Shown here piece after piece: positions 33,240 through 44,885 of a stretch of 64,000 nucleotides of DNA. Positions within the stretch are counted from its first letter, which is position 1. The number at the start of each line of letters is the position of its first letter. Origin of the DNA: Ceratotherium simum simum. Taxonomy: Eukaryota > Chordata > Mammalia > Perissodactyla > Rhinocerotidae. The position numbers and the translations under genes are program-made. The notes below the pieces were generated by a model. It saw nothing but the letters and a program-made list of their open reading frames with translations. It was not told the origin of the DNA and did no database searches. The DNA lies in NCBI RefSeq assembly GCF_000283155.1, contig NW_004454229.1:8254367-8318366 (forward strand), given 5' to 3'.

Positions 33240-33475
33240 CTAACGTTTATTGAGTCTCTGTTAATTGCCAGGCACTTGGTGAGGCATTTTTATATACAGC
33301 ATCTCATGTAATCCTCCCAACAGCCTCAGACAAGGACTGTTCTTACCTCTATTCTACAATTGAGGAAACTGGGCTCCCCGAGAGAAACCTACCCAAGTTC
33401 ACAGAGCTGCTGAATGGCAGAGACAGAAATCTGGGTAGGTCCCAAGATTCCAGAGCCCACACACTAACTGCAACT
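33240..33475 (-). repeat. MIR SINE with L2-like start
   Basis: 'cgtttattgagtctctgtta' leads into 'atctcatgtaatcctcccaa', 'attgaggaaactgggctccc' and 'tgaatggcagagacagaaat', ending 'agcccacacactaactgc'. Near full length. Confidence 0.88.
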
Positions 33476-33699
33476 GTATATCAGGGATATCTTTCCAAGT
33501 CAGACATATTCAGTCATGTCTGTTTCTTGAAGGAAAGGTTGTTGTCTTCTCTTCCCCAAAATGTTTCTTGGGTTTAGTTAGCTGGAGTGAGGGGGCCAAT
33601 CCACAATTCACTTAAAAAAAAGAAAGGCACATTCTTCAAGTGAGCTTAAATAGGTCCTTTTCTATCTACTAGATGAGCCAGAAATCCTCGTAGCTATGC

Positions 33700-33870
33700 C
33701 CCCTTGTCTACGGTGGACGGAGCACTTGACCAAAAGAGGGAGCTTACATCTTGGTTTAGGTCCTGGCTACACTAATAACTCACTGAGTGATCTTGGGCAA
33801 GTACCCTCTCTGTCTGCACATCTGTGTCCTCTTCTTTATGATGAGAATTTGGGGTGGTCTCTGAGCACAC
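33700..33870 (+). repeat. MIR SINE
   Basis: 'actcactgagtgatcttggg' and 'caagtaccctctctgtctgc', sense. Confidence 0.7.
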
Positions 33871-34018
33871 CCTTCCAGATCTACTATAACATGTTGTCTC
33901 TCATGACTTCTTAGAATGTGAATGGGTTTCTTTTATAAGATCATCTATTTAAAATGAAATTTACATGTTTATCGTAATATTCAGAATAGTAGAATGGCTG
34001 GGGAAAGGAGATGGATAG

Positions 34019-34490
34019 TGTATTAGTTTCCTATAGCTGCTGCAACAAATTATCACAAACTTAGTGGTTTAGAACAAAAGAAATTTTTCTCTCAGTTCTG
34101 GAGGCCAGACTTTGAAATCGGTTTGAAATCAAGGTGTTGGCCGGGTTATGCTCCCTCCAGACTTGCTAGGGGAGAATCCATTCCTTGCCTCTTCCAGCTT
34201 CTTGTGGCTGCTGGCATTCTTGGCTTGTGACTACATCACTCCAATCTGTTTCCAGTCTCTGTGGACAGAGTCTGTAGCCCAGCTCTGTGTCAAGTCTACC
34301 TCTGCCTCTCTCTTACAAGGACATTTGTGATTGTATTTAGGGCCCACCCAGATAACCCAGGATAGCCCCATCTCTAGATCCTTAACTTAATCACATTTGT
34401 AATCACTCTTTTCCAAATAAAGTCACATTTACAGGTTCCAGGGATTAGGATATGCTATCTTTGGGGGCCGTTCTTCAGTCTACTACAGAG
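34019..34490 (-). mobile_element. MLT1-type ERVL-MaLR LTR
   Basis: 'tgtattagtttcctatagct', 'tctcagttctggaggccaga', 'tacaaggacatttgtgattg', 'tagggcccacccagataacc' and 'aaataaagtcacatttacag' give antisense MLT1 order, nearly full length. Confidence 0.7.
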
Positions 34491-35175
34491 GGGCAGTGAA
34501 ACCCCATTTCAACAAATTCGTGATGACACTCAAGGTGATCTGTCAAGGACAACATCGTGAGTAACAAGGGCCGAGCAGAGGTAAATATAGACACGCTGTG
34601 GGCATTTGATAGAGGGGAGGCAGGGAAGCAGAAGAAAAAGTTCAGGAGAGGCTGATTGTAGGGGGGTTATTGTATAATGGAGACAGTGTCTGCTACCTGA
34701 AACAACACACTACTGCATCATGCTGACTGGCTAAAAGGCTACACCCCCGCAAACCAGGACAAGACCACCAAAGAGCCCTAGATTGGCCAACAAATGAGTA
34801 ATTTTATGACACTAACCATTTGTTGTAAAATCAAACAACTTCCTGGTGCCAGAACTCTCCTTCTTTGACCCATCCATTTCCCTGCAATACATTTCATTAT
34901 CTTCTTAAGGAAAAAATAAACCACACTTTTCATTTCCACTAGGACTACACATATGCTCCTTAAACCGGCATAGGATTTCCCAGCTCATCTTTTGTCTTGA
35001 AAATTCACTAACTTCAGGAAATGTTCTTAAAAATCAAGGTCCAAACAACAGTTTAGTAAACTTAAAGATGTCTACTTTCTTGGAAATTTCCTAGGAAATT
35101 TGGATTCAAGACTAAATTCTACCAAGTACCAGCTGGGTGCCTTTAGTTAAGTCATGCCTTACTCAACCACTCAGC
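34490..35175. other. No recognisable feature
   Basis: Unique-looking; no supported gene. Confidence 0.45.
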
Positions 35176-35179
35176 CACG

Positions 35180-35300
35180 GAGAGGTGGGCCCCTCCCAGC
35201 CACTTACTCTCTCCCTTGATTTAGAATATTCTCGAAAAATGTCTTATCTCCACTTCTAAACTGTGAGCTCCTAGACGGCAGGGAAAATGTCTTGAAGAAA
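35180..35300 (+). mobile_element. L2 3' fragment
   Basis: 'aactgtgagctcctagacgg' then 'cagggaaaatgtcttgaaga'. Confidence 0.6.
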
Positions 35301-35475
35301 ATAATGGCTGATTTATTGAGCCATGTGTTCCTTCCAGCACTCAGTCGAGTCCCTCTAAATCACGGAAATTATTCCTATTTTACAGATGAAGAAACTGAAT
35401 GCTTAGAGAGGTTACTTGGCTATCTCAAAACTGTGCAACCAGAGAAGGAGAAGTCAGGATTCACACCCTGTGTAC
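35300..35475 (-). repeat. MIR SINE
   Basis: 'cctattttacagatgaagaa', 'actgaatgcttagagaggtt' and 'aagtcaggattcacaccctg', antisense. Confidence 0.82.
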
Positions 35476-36090
35476 ATCTAAACTTCATGTTCTTTCCCCC
35501 AAATCATTCTTCCTCTTGTATCTCTAGTACCTACTACGGTATCTAGATAATGGGAGATTGGAGGAAACAGTTGATGGATAGGAATAAATTAAAGTGTGTA
35601 AAATGAAAGAAAAAATTTGTTTACACTATGCCACCTCTGTAATGCTGGAAATCACAAGGCACAAAAGGTGTGTGAGAGAGGGCAAGCAGAGGCAGATTGA
35701 TATACAAAATAAAGCCTTACAAATTACAACTCTCTACACTGCCCAAAGCAATTTTCGTAGGTGTTGCTGCATTTGAGTTTCACAAAACACCTGGGAGGTA
35801 TGAAGTGTCAGGAAGTGGGTTCTTGCTTTTAGCAATAGAAATACAAGCTGAGACGTTACGTGATTGCAATCCCTAAGTGGTAGGGCCAGGATTCAAGACC
35901 AGGTCACAGGGCTTCTTGTCTAGTGCTCCTCCCCCTGGTGGCCCCGTTCTCTCTCACCATGGACTCTCTTCATAGGACATAAATCCCTTGCCTATAGAAT
36001 GCCTTACCTATAGCTTGCTCAAAGACTCAGAGGCCAGCAGCCTTCCACTAGCCCCCTATCACCACCACGAGCACACATGAATGTACACAT

Positions 36091-36132
<42 letters not shown>

Positions 36133-36700
36133 TTCCTTTGCCATATTTACAATGCCATAGAGATGAAGAAACAAAAATGAGAGGCCTGTGGAAAGGATAG
36201 AGAATCTGTAAATGGGACAGGAATCAGACTAATGATATTGTCATCATAGCTTTCCCAGAAGTTCTTGAGAATTTTTCCCAATGGCTTCTATAAACGAACT
36301 GTATATGTGTATATATTTCTGGGTGTGACTCATGCCCATGACGTGAGAGAAGTCATAGATTATCCAATACAGGCATAGCGTCTTTGAAAAGCTTAAAAGT
36401 CAGACCCGGGTGAACACTTAGTTCCCCCATCCTCTTGCTGTAGGAATGGGCCAATTTCTCTGACTCCATGTGTAAGGGGGAACCACAGAATCATTTTAAG
36501 GGTGAAGGTGGTCATGAGTATAACGTGTCTAACACAGAGTCAAGCAAATAATTATTATTCAACCTATTCAATTAACCATTCAATTCTTACATAAAATGGA
36601 TATACTTACGTATCCATTCTTCGAAAATGTAACAACTCCATTACAGCAGTTCAATAACTCTAGTAAGTCACAAGTTATGAGTTAATTAGAAGTATTTTGT
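35475..36700. other. Mostly unannotated, with a (CA)n
   Basis: A pure (CA)n lies at about 36091-36129. The rest looks unique, apart from a weak MIR antisense trace at 35790-35920 ('tagggccaggattcaagacc'). Confidence 0.5.
36091..36129. repeat. (CA)n microsatellite
   Basis: About 19 uninterrupted CA units; probably polymorphic. Confidence 0.97.
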
Positions 36701-36825
36701 AAGCCCCTCTAAGCTATAACTCCATGAGGACGAGAATTTTTTTTTTTATTTAACTTTCTCTTCTCAATGTAAGATACAATGTCTGGTACATAGTAAGCAG
36801 TCAATGAGTAATACGGAAGGTTGAA
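36700..36825 (+). mobile_element. L2 3' end fragment
   Basis: 'aactccatgaggacgagaat' and 'gtctggtacatagtaagcag'. Confidence 0.6.
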
Positions 36826-37079
36826 AATAAACAATGCATTGGACTGAGTAAAAATATCAATATATAGGCAACTATAATTTTTACTCATATGTATGTAAAG
36901 AAGGCTTCAAAAGAAGCTCTTTGAATGAATGTATATTGTAATTTGAAATTCATCTTTTGCTCCAATTGTAGGACACTTAAAAATGATATTGCTTTTGCCT
37001 AACACCAAGAAATCGGACATGATTTTGTGTAACAAATTTATAATTCATAAATTATCATGTACTATATCAGACACGTGGT

Positions 37080-37960
37080 GGGCATTTGTTATTTTGCCTA
37101 TTCATTCTCTCTTTCTTCATCAATTTTTTCCCAATTTTCCTTTGGGAACCCCCTTACTCTCGTCTCAGTCCATGTCATTCAGGGAAGGCTGATCCCTACT
37201 CCTGACTCCAGAGGTGGGCATGTGACCCGCTGACCAATGAGAGTACAACAGCACCCTGGCCACCGTGGTTGACCCAGAGATGAGCACATGACAGGCAGCC
37301 CAAGATTTGAGTTAGATTATTAGAACAGCATCTCTGTCTTCCAGCTGAGATTGCCAAACTGGTAAAATATATGCCTGAAGATCTGAAAATGCCAGTGGCC
37401 ACCTTGCTGCCACAAGAATTTGCTTGAGAATGAGGCCAGTGAGAGGAAATCAGGCCAAGACAAGGAGTGAGGCAGGTTGCTAAAGATAAGCTGGGTCCAG
37501 GGGGCCGGCCCCGTGGCTTAGAGGTTAAGTGCACGCTCCGCTACTGGCAGCCAGGGCCCAGATCCTGGGCGCGCACCGACGCACCACTTGTCGGGCCATG
37601 CTGAGGCGGTGTCCCACATACAGCAACTAGCAGGATGTGCAACTATGACATACAACTATCTACTGGGCTTTGGGAGAAAAAGGGAAAAAAAAAAAAGGAG
37701 GAGGATTGGCAGTAGATGTTAGCTCAGGGCTGGTCTCCCTCAGCAAAAAGAGGAGGATTGGCATGGATCTTAGCTCACGGCTGATCTTCCTCACAAAAAA
37801 AAAGAAAAAAAAAAAAAAAGATAAGCTGGGTCCAGCCATTGCAGGTAAGTGAGCTAATAAATTCCCCTCTTTGTTTTCTTAAGTCAGTTTCAATGGGTTT
37901 CTTTCTCCAACAATCGAAGAGGCATGTCTAATATAAATTATCACATCAAAGTCACCAGCA
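37080..37960 (+). mobile_element. Ancient LTR-like repeat, interrupted by ERE
   Basis: 'gggcatgtgacccgctgacc', 'atgagagtacaacagcaccc', 'gccagtggccaccttgctgc', 'cttgagaatgaggccagtga' and, past the ERE, 'agctaataaattcccctctt' (AATAAA) match a remembered old repeat with LTR-like polyadenylation. I cannot name the family. Confidence 0.45.
37501..37816 (+). mobile_element. ERE SINE (full length, long form)
   Basis: The head 'ggggccggccccgtggctta', the middle 'gcaactatgacatacaacta', then A-rich linkers and 'cttcctcac' plus poly(A). It is flanked by a perfect 19-bp target-site duplication AAAGATAAGCTGGGTCCAG (37482-37500 and 37817-37835). The perfect duplication and intact head indicate a recent insertion. 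Confidence 0.97.
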
Positions 37961-38740
37961 GTTTAAGAAAAACTGCTAGGAGAGAAATATAAAATTGAGA
38001 CAATTCTAACCATTAATTTATTTTGCTATATAGGATAAGAGCACCATCATTCACTTTTCAAGTACAACTAACAGTCATTGAGCACAGTCAATATTTATGA
38101 GCACCTACTATGTGTTGGCACTGGGCAGCGTCCTAATATGGACATGCTCTGGGCTAACAATTGCCTTTGGGAGTTGACACACTGAAAAAATGCCAGTGCA
38201 TGAGGACAGATGGGTTTTCCTTCAAAGGGCCATTATGTCGGCTCTCCATTGTGTCTGGCATGAATAAAACTCTGAATGGTTTTATTAAAAAGTGAATTAA
38301 AGGTCAGAGGTGAATTTTCCTTAATCCTTAATTTCCTGTCTTTGTGCCAAGGATACATGGGGGATGGAGGAGGGGTAGGCGGCATGATTTGTTAAACACC
38401 AGATGAGGATCCATGGTGGCTGGGAGAGCTCTACCACAGGATCTGGCCAGCTGGGCCTGGAGGCCGAAGCCATGGAGAAATGGTTCCCCATTCCTGTGGT
38501 GGGATGTTTAATATTGTCAAGGACACTAGTTGAAAGAGTGATTAAAAAGAGGGAAAAAAAATTAGAGTTTATCATGTAAGCAGATGAGGTGTAAGAGTGA
38601 GAAGCAGATCTACAGATTTCATTAAACATAGGCAACTGAGGACATATAAGAAAAATTCCAATATCACATTCCACTTTGGGGGTTTGTTCTATTGTTATAT
38701 GTCTTTGAACAATCCCCTGCTACTGGGCTCTCCTCTAAGT
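37960..38740. other. No recognisable feature
   Basis: 38085-38200 has an L2-like 'gagcacctactatgtgttgg'. The rest looks unique. The 117-codon minus frame at 38321-38674 has no recognisable domain. Confidence 0.45.
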
Positions 38741-38950
38741 GCTAGATTATCACAAGGGGTCAATCCGATTTGAGATGGAACAAAGGTTCTGCCAGTGGCT
38801 ATGCGACACGGTGAATTACAACTTCTCTGAGCCCCTCTTAAAATTAGAATTTCAACATCTACCTCTAGGATGGCGTGAGAACTGAGTGATGATGCAGAAG
38901 TACATTATTAAAGTCTCGTGCATAGTAGGGGCACAACAAATGTTCATTTT
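38740..38950 (+). repeat. MIR SINE
   Basis: 'acaacttctctgagcccctc', 'gatggcgtgagaactgagtg' and 'gtgcatagtaggggcacaac'. Confidence 0.7.
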
Positions 38951-39232
38951 CTTTCCCTCTCCCTGTTTCACATCATTCGGCATACATTGAGACACTCTAT
39001 GGAGCAAGATGGTGGAATGGAACAGACACATGATTGGGGTCAGACAGCTGGAATTTGTGTCTTACGTCTATCTGCTATTTACCATCCATGAGTCATTGAC
39101 AGCTTTCCTTCTTAAAGTTCAGGATTTTTTTAATCTTTAAAATACTAATCGCTATTGCCTTGTGTACTTCACAGCATTGTTAAAAGGATAAAATGAATCA
39201 ATAAATTTAAACATGTTTTGCAAACGAATATG

Positions 39233-39312
39233 TGCCATATATACATGTGTGTATGTGTGTGCATACATATATACACATATATGTATATATAGTTATATAT
39301 ATATATATCAAA
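39233..39312. repeat. (TG)n/(TA)n microsatellite
   Basis: 'tgtgtgtatgtgtgtgcata' running into 'atatatatatatat'. The overlapping frames on both strands derive from it. Confidence 0.93.
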
Positions 39313-39369
39313 TTTTGCATGATATAAAAGACAAACTAAAAAATTTGCAAACGTTAAAAGCAATCAATC

Positions 39370-40541
39370 TTCATGACATTGAATTTGGCAACGGATTCTC
39401 AGATATGACACCAGAAGTATGAGTAACCAAAGAAACAATAAATAAATTGAACTTTATCAAAATTAAAACCATTTGTATATCAAAGGACATTATCAAGAAA
39501 GTAAATAGACAACCTACAGAAAGGGAGAAGATATTTGCAAATCATATATCTGATAAGAGTCTAGTGTCCAGAATCTTTAAAGAACTCCCATGGCTTAACA
39601 ACAAAAAGACAAAAAAATCCAATTTAAAAAGGGGCCAAAGGACTTGAATAGACACTTCAGCAAAGAAGATATACAAATAGCCAACAAGCACATGAAAAGA
39701 TGTTCAACGTTATTAGTCATTAGGGAAATGCAAATTAAAACCACAATGAGGTATTACTTCACACCCACCAGGATGGCTATAAAAGAAAACAACAACAACA
39801 ACGTAAAACACCAAGTATTGGTGAGGATGTGGAAAAACTGGAACCCTTGTACATTGTAAAATGGTCCAGCTGCTATGGAAAACAGTTTCGTATTCCCTCA
39901 AAAAGTTAAACACAAAATTACCATATGACCCCTTTCATGGTCTATACCCAAAAAAATTGAAAACAGATATGCAATTCCACTCTCAGGTCTATATCCAAAA
40001 GAATTGAAACAGGTACACAAGCAAGTACTACATGTACGCGCAGGTTCACAGCAGCATTGTTCATGATAACCAAAAAGTGGAGACAGTTCAAATGTCCATC
40101 AGTGGATGAAAGGATAAACAAATTGGAATATATACATGCAAATGGAATATTATTCAGCTATAAAAATGAATGAAATACTGATACCTCCTACAACGTGAAT
40201 GAACCTTGAAAACATTATGCTATGTGAAAAAGCCAGACACCAAAGCTCACATATTGTCTGATTCCATTCATGTGAAATATCCAGAATAAATAAATCCACA
40301 AAGAGAGAATGAAGAGTGGTGGTTGCCAGAGGCCGGTTGGGGGGCCAGAGTGGTAGGGGAATGGGGAGAAATTGTTTAAGGAGTAAGGGGTTTTACTTTG
40401 GAGTGATGGAAATGTTTGGGAAGTAGATAGAGGTGGTGGCTGCTCAATATTGTGGATGCACTAAATGCCACTGAATTGTTCACCTTAAAATGATTAATTT
40501 TATTGTGTGAATTTCAACTGAATAAATTATTTTTGAAATAG
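39370..40541 (+). mobile_element. L1M 3' end (ORF2 C-terminus and 3' UTR)
   Basis: The order is 'tatcaaaggacattatcaag', 'gcaaattaaaaccacaatga', 'accaggatggctataaaaga', 'ggattctcagatatgacacc', 'ggaatattattcagctataa', 'gaatgaaccttgaaaacatt', 'gggaatggggagaaattg', and the terminus 'caactgaataaattattttt'. It is 5'-truncated and non-coding, with a local near-duplication of 'gtctataycca' at about 39940 and 39987. Confidence 0.92.
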
Positions 40542-40544
40542 GTT

Positions 40545-41235
40545 GACAACTTCAATAATGTTCAAAGAAGATCCATCAAAGAATTGCTCTTTATCTAAAT
40601 ATGTTGGCTTTTTAAGGAAATATCGTAGTCATCCCACATTTTTTAGTAAACCAATAAGTACATCAATAAATCAATTAATAACATTATCTTGGAAAAAACA
40701 GTCTTTGTAAGGAATATAGAGAAGATTCTGTGTAAATCTCAAGCAACATAACAGAATCATTGCCAATGATATCACTGTTTTGTGTCAAACTATTAGCAAG
40801 TGAAACTGAAAAAAATGAAAACTATTCATAAATTTGCCAAGATAGCGTGTAACACTATGACATAATGGTAAGTTTTTCCAAAGTATGTTACTTGTTTATT
40901 TTATTTTTTGGTAATTCCTGTCCCTGTCTCTTCCAAGGAATGTTTTTTCTTCAAATTAAAACTAGCTAAAAACTATTTAAAGAACACTAAGTGACAACAC
41001 TTAGCTCTGAAGCTCAGTCAGCTGAAAAAATAAAGTTGGAAAAATGTACAGTTAATTTTGTGATTGCTAAATCACAATGAAGACCATTCTAAGTTTGTTT
41101 ATAATTTTGAAACATGTTTATATTGACAGGATATTTTCTTTTATATTATGTAGTTTAAAATTTCAAAGTTTATTTATAAGAAAATATTGCACTGTTGAAA
41201 AGAATTCCATTTGATCATTAATAAAATTTGGCCTA
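40545..41235. other. No recognisable feature
   Basis: Very AT-rich; no ORF or repeat that I recognise. Confidence 0.5.
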
Positions 41236-41740
41236 TGTGTGTGTATATATCACTCAGGATATAACCTGTTAAACAGAAACTACTGTAAGTGTCTAAAACA
41301 GAAGGAATTTAATCTAAGGAATCGGTTGCACAGGTGCCGAAAGAGTGAAAAGCTACACAGGAGACCTGTGGCACTCTTGGGTTAGCAATGGCGGGAAGTT
41401 GCCCCCACCCCTAGACTGGAAGAACAAAGCAAGCCGCCCAAGAGCCAAGGTCGCCTGGTTGAAGCTGGCATCATCGTGAACCAGAGGCTATTGAAGAGAT
41501 ACAAGACACACCCCTCGGGGAGAAGAAACACCCTAGCTTCTCCCTTCTTCCCACCCTCCAATCTCTCACCAGGACATCCCATCGGGAAAACCCAGCCAGA
41601 AGCCAGTTGGCTGGTACAGGAGCCTAGGAAACAGAGATTTCAGGGGCCAGCACTCCTGCCACATAAGGGCACACCAGGAAGAATGAGGAATGGATCTGAG
41701 GGCAAGAAGATCAAAGACTAACCCAGAGGGCAAAACTAAT
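41235..41740. repeat. Probable old interspersed repeat, family unknown
   Basis: 'cagaaggaatttaatctaag', 'gaaaacccagccagaagcca' and 'aatggatctgagggcaagaa' resemble a common mammalian repeat text, but I cannot name it. It is more GC-rich than its surroundings. Confidence 0.4.
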
Positions 41741-41917
41741 TAGCATGTAATAGGTGCAATATGACATGAACTAAAGACATCCAATCATATACATTTAGTC
41801 TCTGTCCTCGAGGATCTTACCATCTACTTGGGGAAACAGGCTGCCTGATGATTAGCTTATCAGTATATAGTTCTCTCCCGAATATAATCAAAATAGCACA
41901 GATAATAAAGCACTTTA

Positions 41918-42106
41918 CAGATTTTATTTATTTACTTTTTTCCCCCAAAGCCCCAGTAGATAGTTGTATGTCATAGCTGCACATCCTTCTAGTTGCTGTA
42001 TGTGGGACGCCGCCTCAACATGGCCGGAGAAGCGCACCCGGGATCCGAACCCGGGCCGCCAGCAGCGGAGTGCGAGCACTTAACCGCTAAGCCACAGGGC
42101 CTGCCC
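41918..42106 (-). mobile_element. ERE SINE (head half)
   Basis: 'gccccagtagatagttgtat', 'tagctgcacatccttctagt' and the tRNA-like B box (minus-strand GGTTCGGATCC) at about 42039-42055, ending 'ggcctgccc'. A perfect 14-bp duplication AATAAAGCACTTTA occurs at 41904-41917 and 42107-42120. This is the short form, lacking the second A-rich half. Confidence 0.96.
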
Positions 42107-42234
42107 AATAAAGCACTTTATTCCACAGATAATAAAAACAGCACTTTACATAGAACTTTCATACACATTAATTTCATTTTGAGATTAAGAAATTAAAGCT
42201 TGGAGAGTTGCCATGAACCTGAAGCTGCCATGAT

Positions 42235-42765
42235 CCTTGATTCCTCTCTCTCCATCAAAGCTCTTCATTCACAGAATCATGTAATCCTGTCCATTATTCT
42301 ATTTCTCAAATCCATCCACTTCTTTCTACCCAACACCCTGTACTCCACGGCTAATTAGTCTCGCACCTGGGCTACTACCATTGGCTGCAAATAACTTCTC
42401 TGTGTTCACCCCTCACCACCTCTAATTTGTTTTTCACACAGTAGCAGTGACCTCTTAAAAAACACAAATAGGATAGTGCTACTTCTTTACTCAAACTCCT
42501 TCAAATTCTCCCTGTTGCTCTTGAATTAAAGACAAAAATCCTTTGTGTAACCTAAATTGCCTTGCAAAGTCTGGCCTTTCCCCAACTTTTCATCCCCATC
42601 TCATGCCCCTTCTTCCTAAGCTCCAGCCACACTAATCTGATATGTCAGTTTTCCAAAGTACAAGCTCCCTCTAACCCCAAGGACTTTGTATATGCCGGTT
42701 CTTCTGCCTGGAATATAATCCCTTTCTCCTCCAGGGCTTCACGCCACGATCCCAGTTATTATGAG
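42235..42765 (+). mobile_element. L2 LINE fragment (ORF2/3' region)
   Basis: 'tcaaattctccctgttgctc', 'gcaaagtctggcctttcccc', 'aagctccagccacactaatc' and 'gttcttctgcctggaatata' are in L2 sense order. Confidence 0.82.
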
Positions 42766-43540
42766 GCAATAAATAGCTTTTTATTTCTGGTAAAAAAATG
42801 CCTTAGTCATTAATTTATTCACTCAACAAATATTGATAATTGCCTTTACACAAGCAAATTCTCGGCATGCATGGTAATTCATCTCCCTGCCTCTAACATC
42901 TGCCCCATTCAGTCTTTCCTATACAAACTAAATGACTTATTAATAATAACAATGACAGCAATAATAAAGGCCAAAAAACAAGTGATACTATTTATTTAGA
43001 ATTCTAAAGTCTTTTTGTCAAGCCTGGCCCATAAGAAGAATTAAGTCGTTGGATCGTTATACACAAGTTGGCAATAAACGTTGTTGGTGATGTGGCTTTT
43101 GAAATTCTGAACATGGCAACAAGAAAATCTGAAACCCTTGGCCCATGTATTATTAGAAGGCCTCACCCTAATAATGAGCAGCATTTTTCCTATTTTCTCA
43201 CTAAGGGATTTCAGGAGTCCTCCCTACTCGGGGCCGCAGTTGGCCTTCTTATTGTATCAGCAACACTAGAATTCTGCAAGAATTACCACTGCAGCAAAGG
43301 GAATTCCACCCAGGCAAAAGCCTCCTGATCTTTAGGGCTTTCCTGTAGAAGAACGAGTGCCCACATTCCCTGTTTTAGTTGTGCGAGAGGAGAAAGTGTG
43401 TGGGCTGGTGCTCTTCACACTACCCTCTACCCCCGGGGGCTTCTCTCTTCTACTGGCAGGTGAGGGGCGAGTCCCTTCCACAAACCAAGTGAGAGAATAG
43501 ACTGTAAAAGAACCAGAAAGCCTCGAGCTGTGCCTACACA
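42765..43540. other. No recognisable gene
   Basis: 42810-42840 is a small antisense L2 piece ('attcactcaacaaatattga'). The rest looks unique. Confidence 0.45.
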
Positions 43541-43960
43541 CATAGTGGAAAGAGTCCTGGCTTTGTAGTCTAACAGACTAGGGTTCAAATTCAGTCTGTT
43601 ACTTACTAGCTGTGTCATCTCCTAGACCTGTGCTGTCCAATATCATAGCAACTAGCTACAGGGGGCTATTTAAATTTAAATTAATTAAGATTCCATAAAA
43701 TTGAATATTTAGTTTCTTAGTTGCATTAGCTACATTTCAAGTGACCAATAGTCTAGTGGCTACGATGTTGGACAGCACAAATAGAACATTTCCATTATCT
43801 AGAAAATTCTATTGGACAACAATGATCTAGAGAAAGTCACTTCACCTCTCTCTCTCTCTGAGCTTCCATTTCCTCATCTGTCAAATGAGATCGTATATGA
43901 GATCATCTATATGAAGTACAATGCTTGGCAGAGTGAGCCCTCAATATGTTGTCTCCTTTC
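43540..43960 (+). repeat. MIR SINE interrupted by MER3
   Basis: The left part 43545-43626 carries 'gtggaaagagtcctggcttt' and 'tagctgtgtcatctcctaga'. The right part 43824-43960 carries 'agaaagtcacttcacctctc' and 'tttcctcatctgtcaaatga'. Confidence 0.88.
43627..43823 (-). mobile_element. MER3 (hAT-Charlie MITE), opposite orientation
   Basis: It begins 'tgtgctgtccaatatcatag', carries 'agctacatttcaagtgacca', and ends 'attctattggacaac'. The imperfect 8-bp duplication is 'ctcctaga' (43619) and 'gatctaga' (43824). Confidence 0.82.
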
Positions 43961-44011
43961 CATCCCTCATGCTACATACGTGCTACACGCTACATGAGGT
44001 ATGTGCTACAT

Positions 44012-44105
44012 AATGGCAGGGATCTCGTTTAATCGCTTTTGTATCCCCAGTGCCTTCTAGCACAATATCCAATTCATAGTAGGTGCTCAATAAATATTTG
44101 TTAAA
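44012..44105 (+). mobile_element. L2 3' terminus
   Basis: 'tgtatccccagtgccttcta' and 'aggtgctcaataaatatttg' are nearly the L2 consensus. Confidence 0.88.
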
Positions 44106-44199
44106 CTATACTACTTATCCTTTCAAATCAAGCTCAAACTTAACTTTTCCCTACCATCGCCTGAATGCACTAGGGATCAAGAAAAGAAGACATTATATA

Positions 44200-44290
44200 T
44201 ACACACACACACAGATATAAGGCCCAATATTTATTGAAAGAAGGAAGGAGAAAAGGAAGGAGGGACGGAGGGAGGGACAAAGGAAGACTA
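44200..44290. repeat. Short CA and GGAA/GGGA purine tract
   Basis: 'acacacacacacag' followed by 'gaaagaaggaaggagaaaag' and 'gaaggagggacggagggagg'. Confidence 0.85.
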
Positions 44291-44299
44291 GCTAACAAC

Positions 44300-44500
44300 T
44301 GTTAACATTTATTCAATGCAAGGTGAAGTGCTTTCTTTAAATTATTTCATTTAATCCTCAAAAAATCCTATGAAGTGTCATTTTAATCTCCATTTTACTG
44401 GTGAAGAAAGTGAGGCTCAGAAATTCAAAGCCAAAATTCAAACCCATATCATTCTGAATTCAAAGTTCTCGCTCTCAGCTATGATATACAACAACCTCCC
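44300..44500 (-). repeat. MIR SINE
   Basis: 'tcatttaatcctcaaaaaat', 'ccattttactggtgaagaaa' and 'gtgaggctcagaaattcaaa', antisense. Confidence 0.82.
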
Positions 44501-44684
44501 AGTGAGGAAGAATTGCTATCTATCCCTTGTCTACTCCAGTAGATTCTTGTGGTGATAAAATGGGATAATGCTTGTGAACACTCATTGCAAACTCTAAATA
44601 TCCATGCAAAGTGGCCGTTATTATTTCGTACTTATTATTATTAAGCTCTCCAACTCTTGAACCATAGTGCCTGGATTAGAAAAC

Positions 44685-44885
44685 AGGCAAGGTACAAGTT
44701 ACCTAACCTCTCAATGCCTAATCTCAAAATCAGAGTAACAATAATAGAATTATAAGACCATGTATGCCTCGTAGGATTATTGTAAGGATTATTTAGATTA
44801 ATGTATTTCAAGTGCTTAGAATAGTTTCTGGCACATCTTTAGCTCCATATAAATGTTAGCCATTAATGTCACTGTTATTACTACA
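44685..44885 (+). repeat. MIR SINE
   Basis: 'gttacctaacctctcaatgc', 'gtaggattattgtaaggatt' and 'gtttctggcacatctttagc', sense. Confidence 0.82.

Noticed and set aside
39370..40541. L1 ORF2-like short frames as an intact reverse transcriptase
   Set aside because: 5'-truncated with many stops; only the 3' end of an old L1 remains.
42020..42106. tRNA-like sequence with a B box (minus strand GGTTCGGATCC)
   Set aside because: It is the tRNA-derived head of an ERE SINE with target-site duplications, not a tRNA gene.
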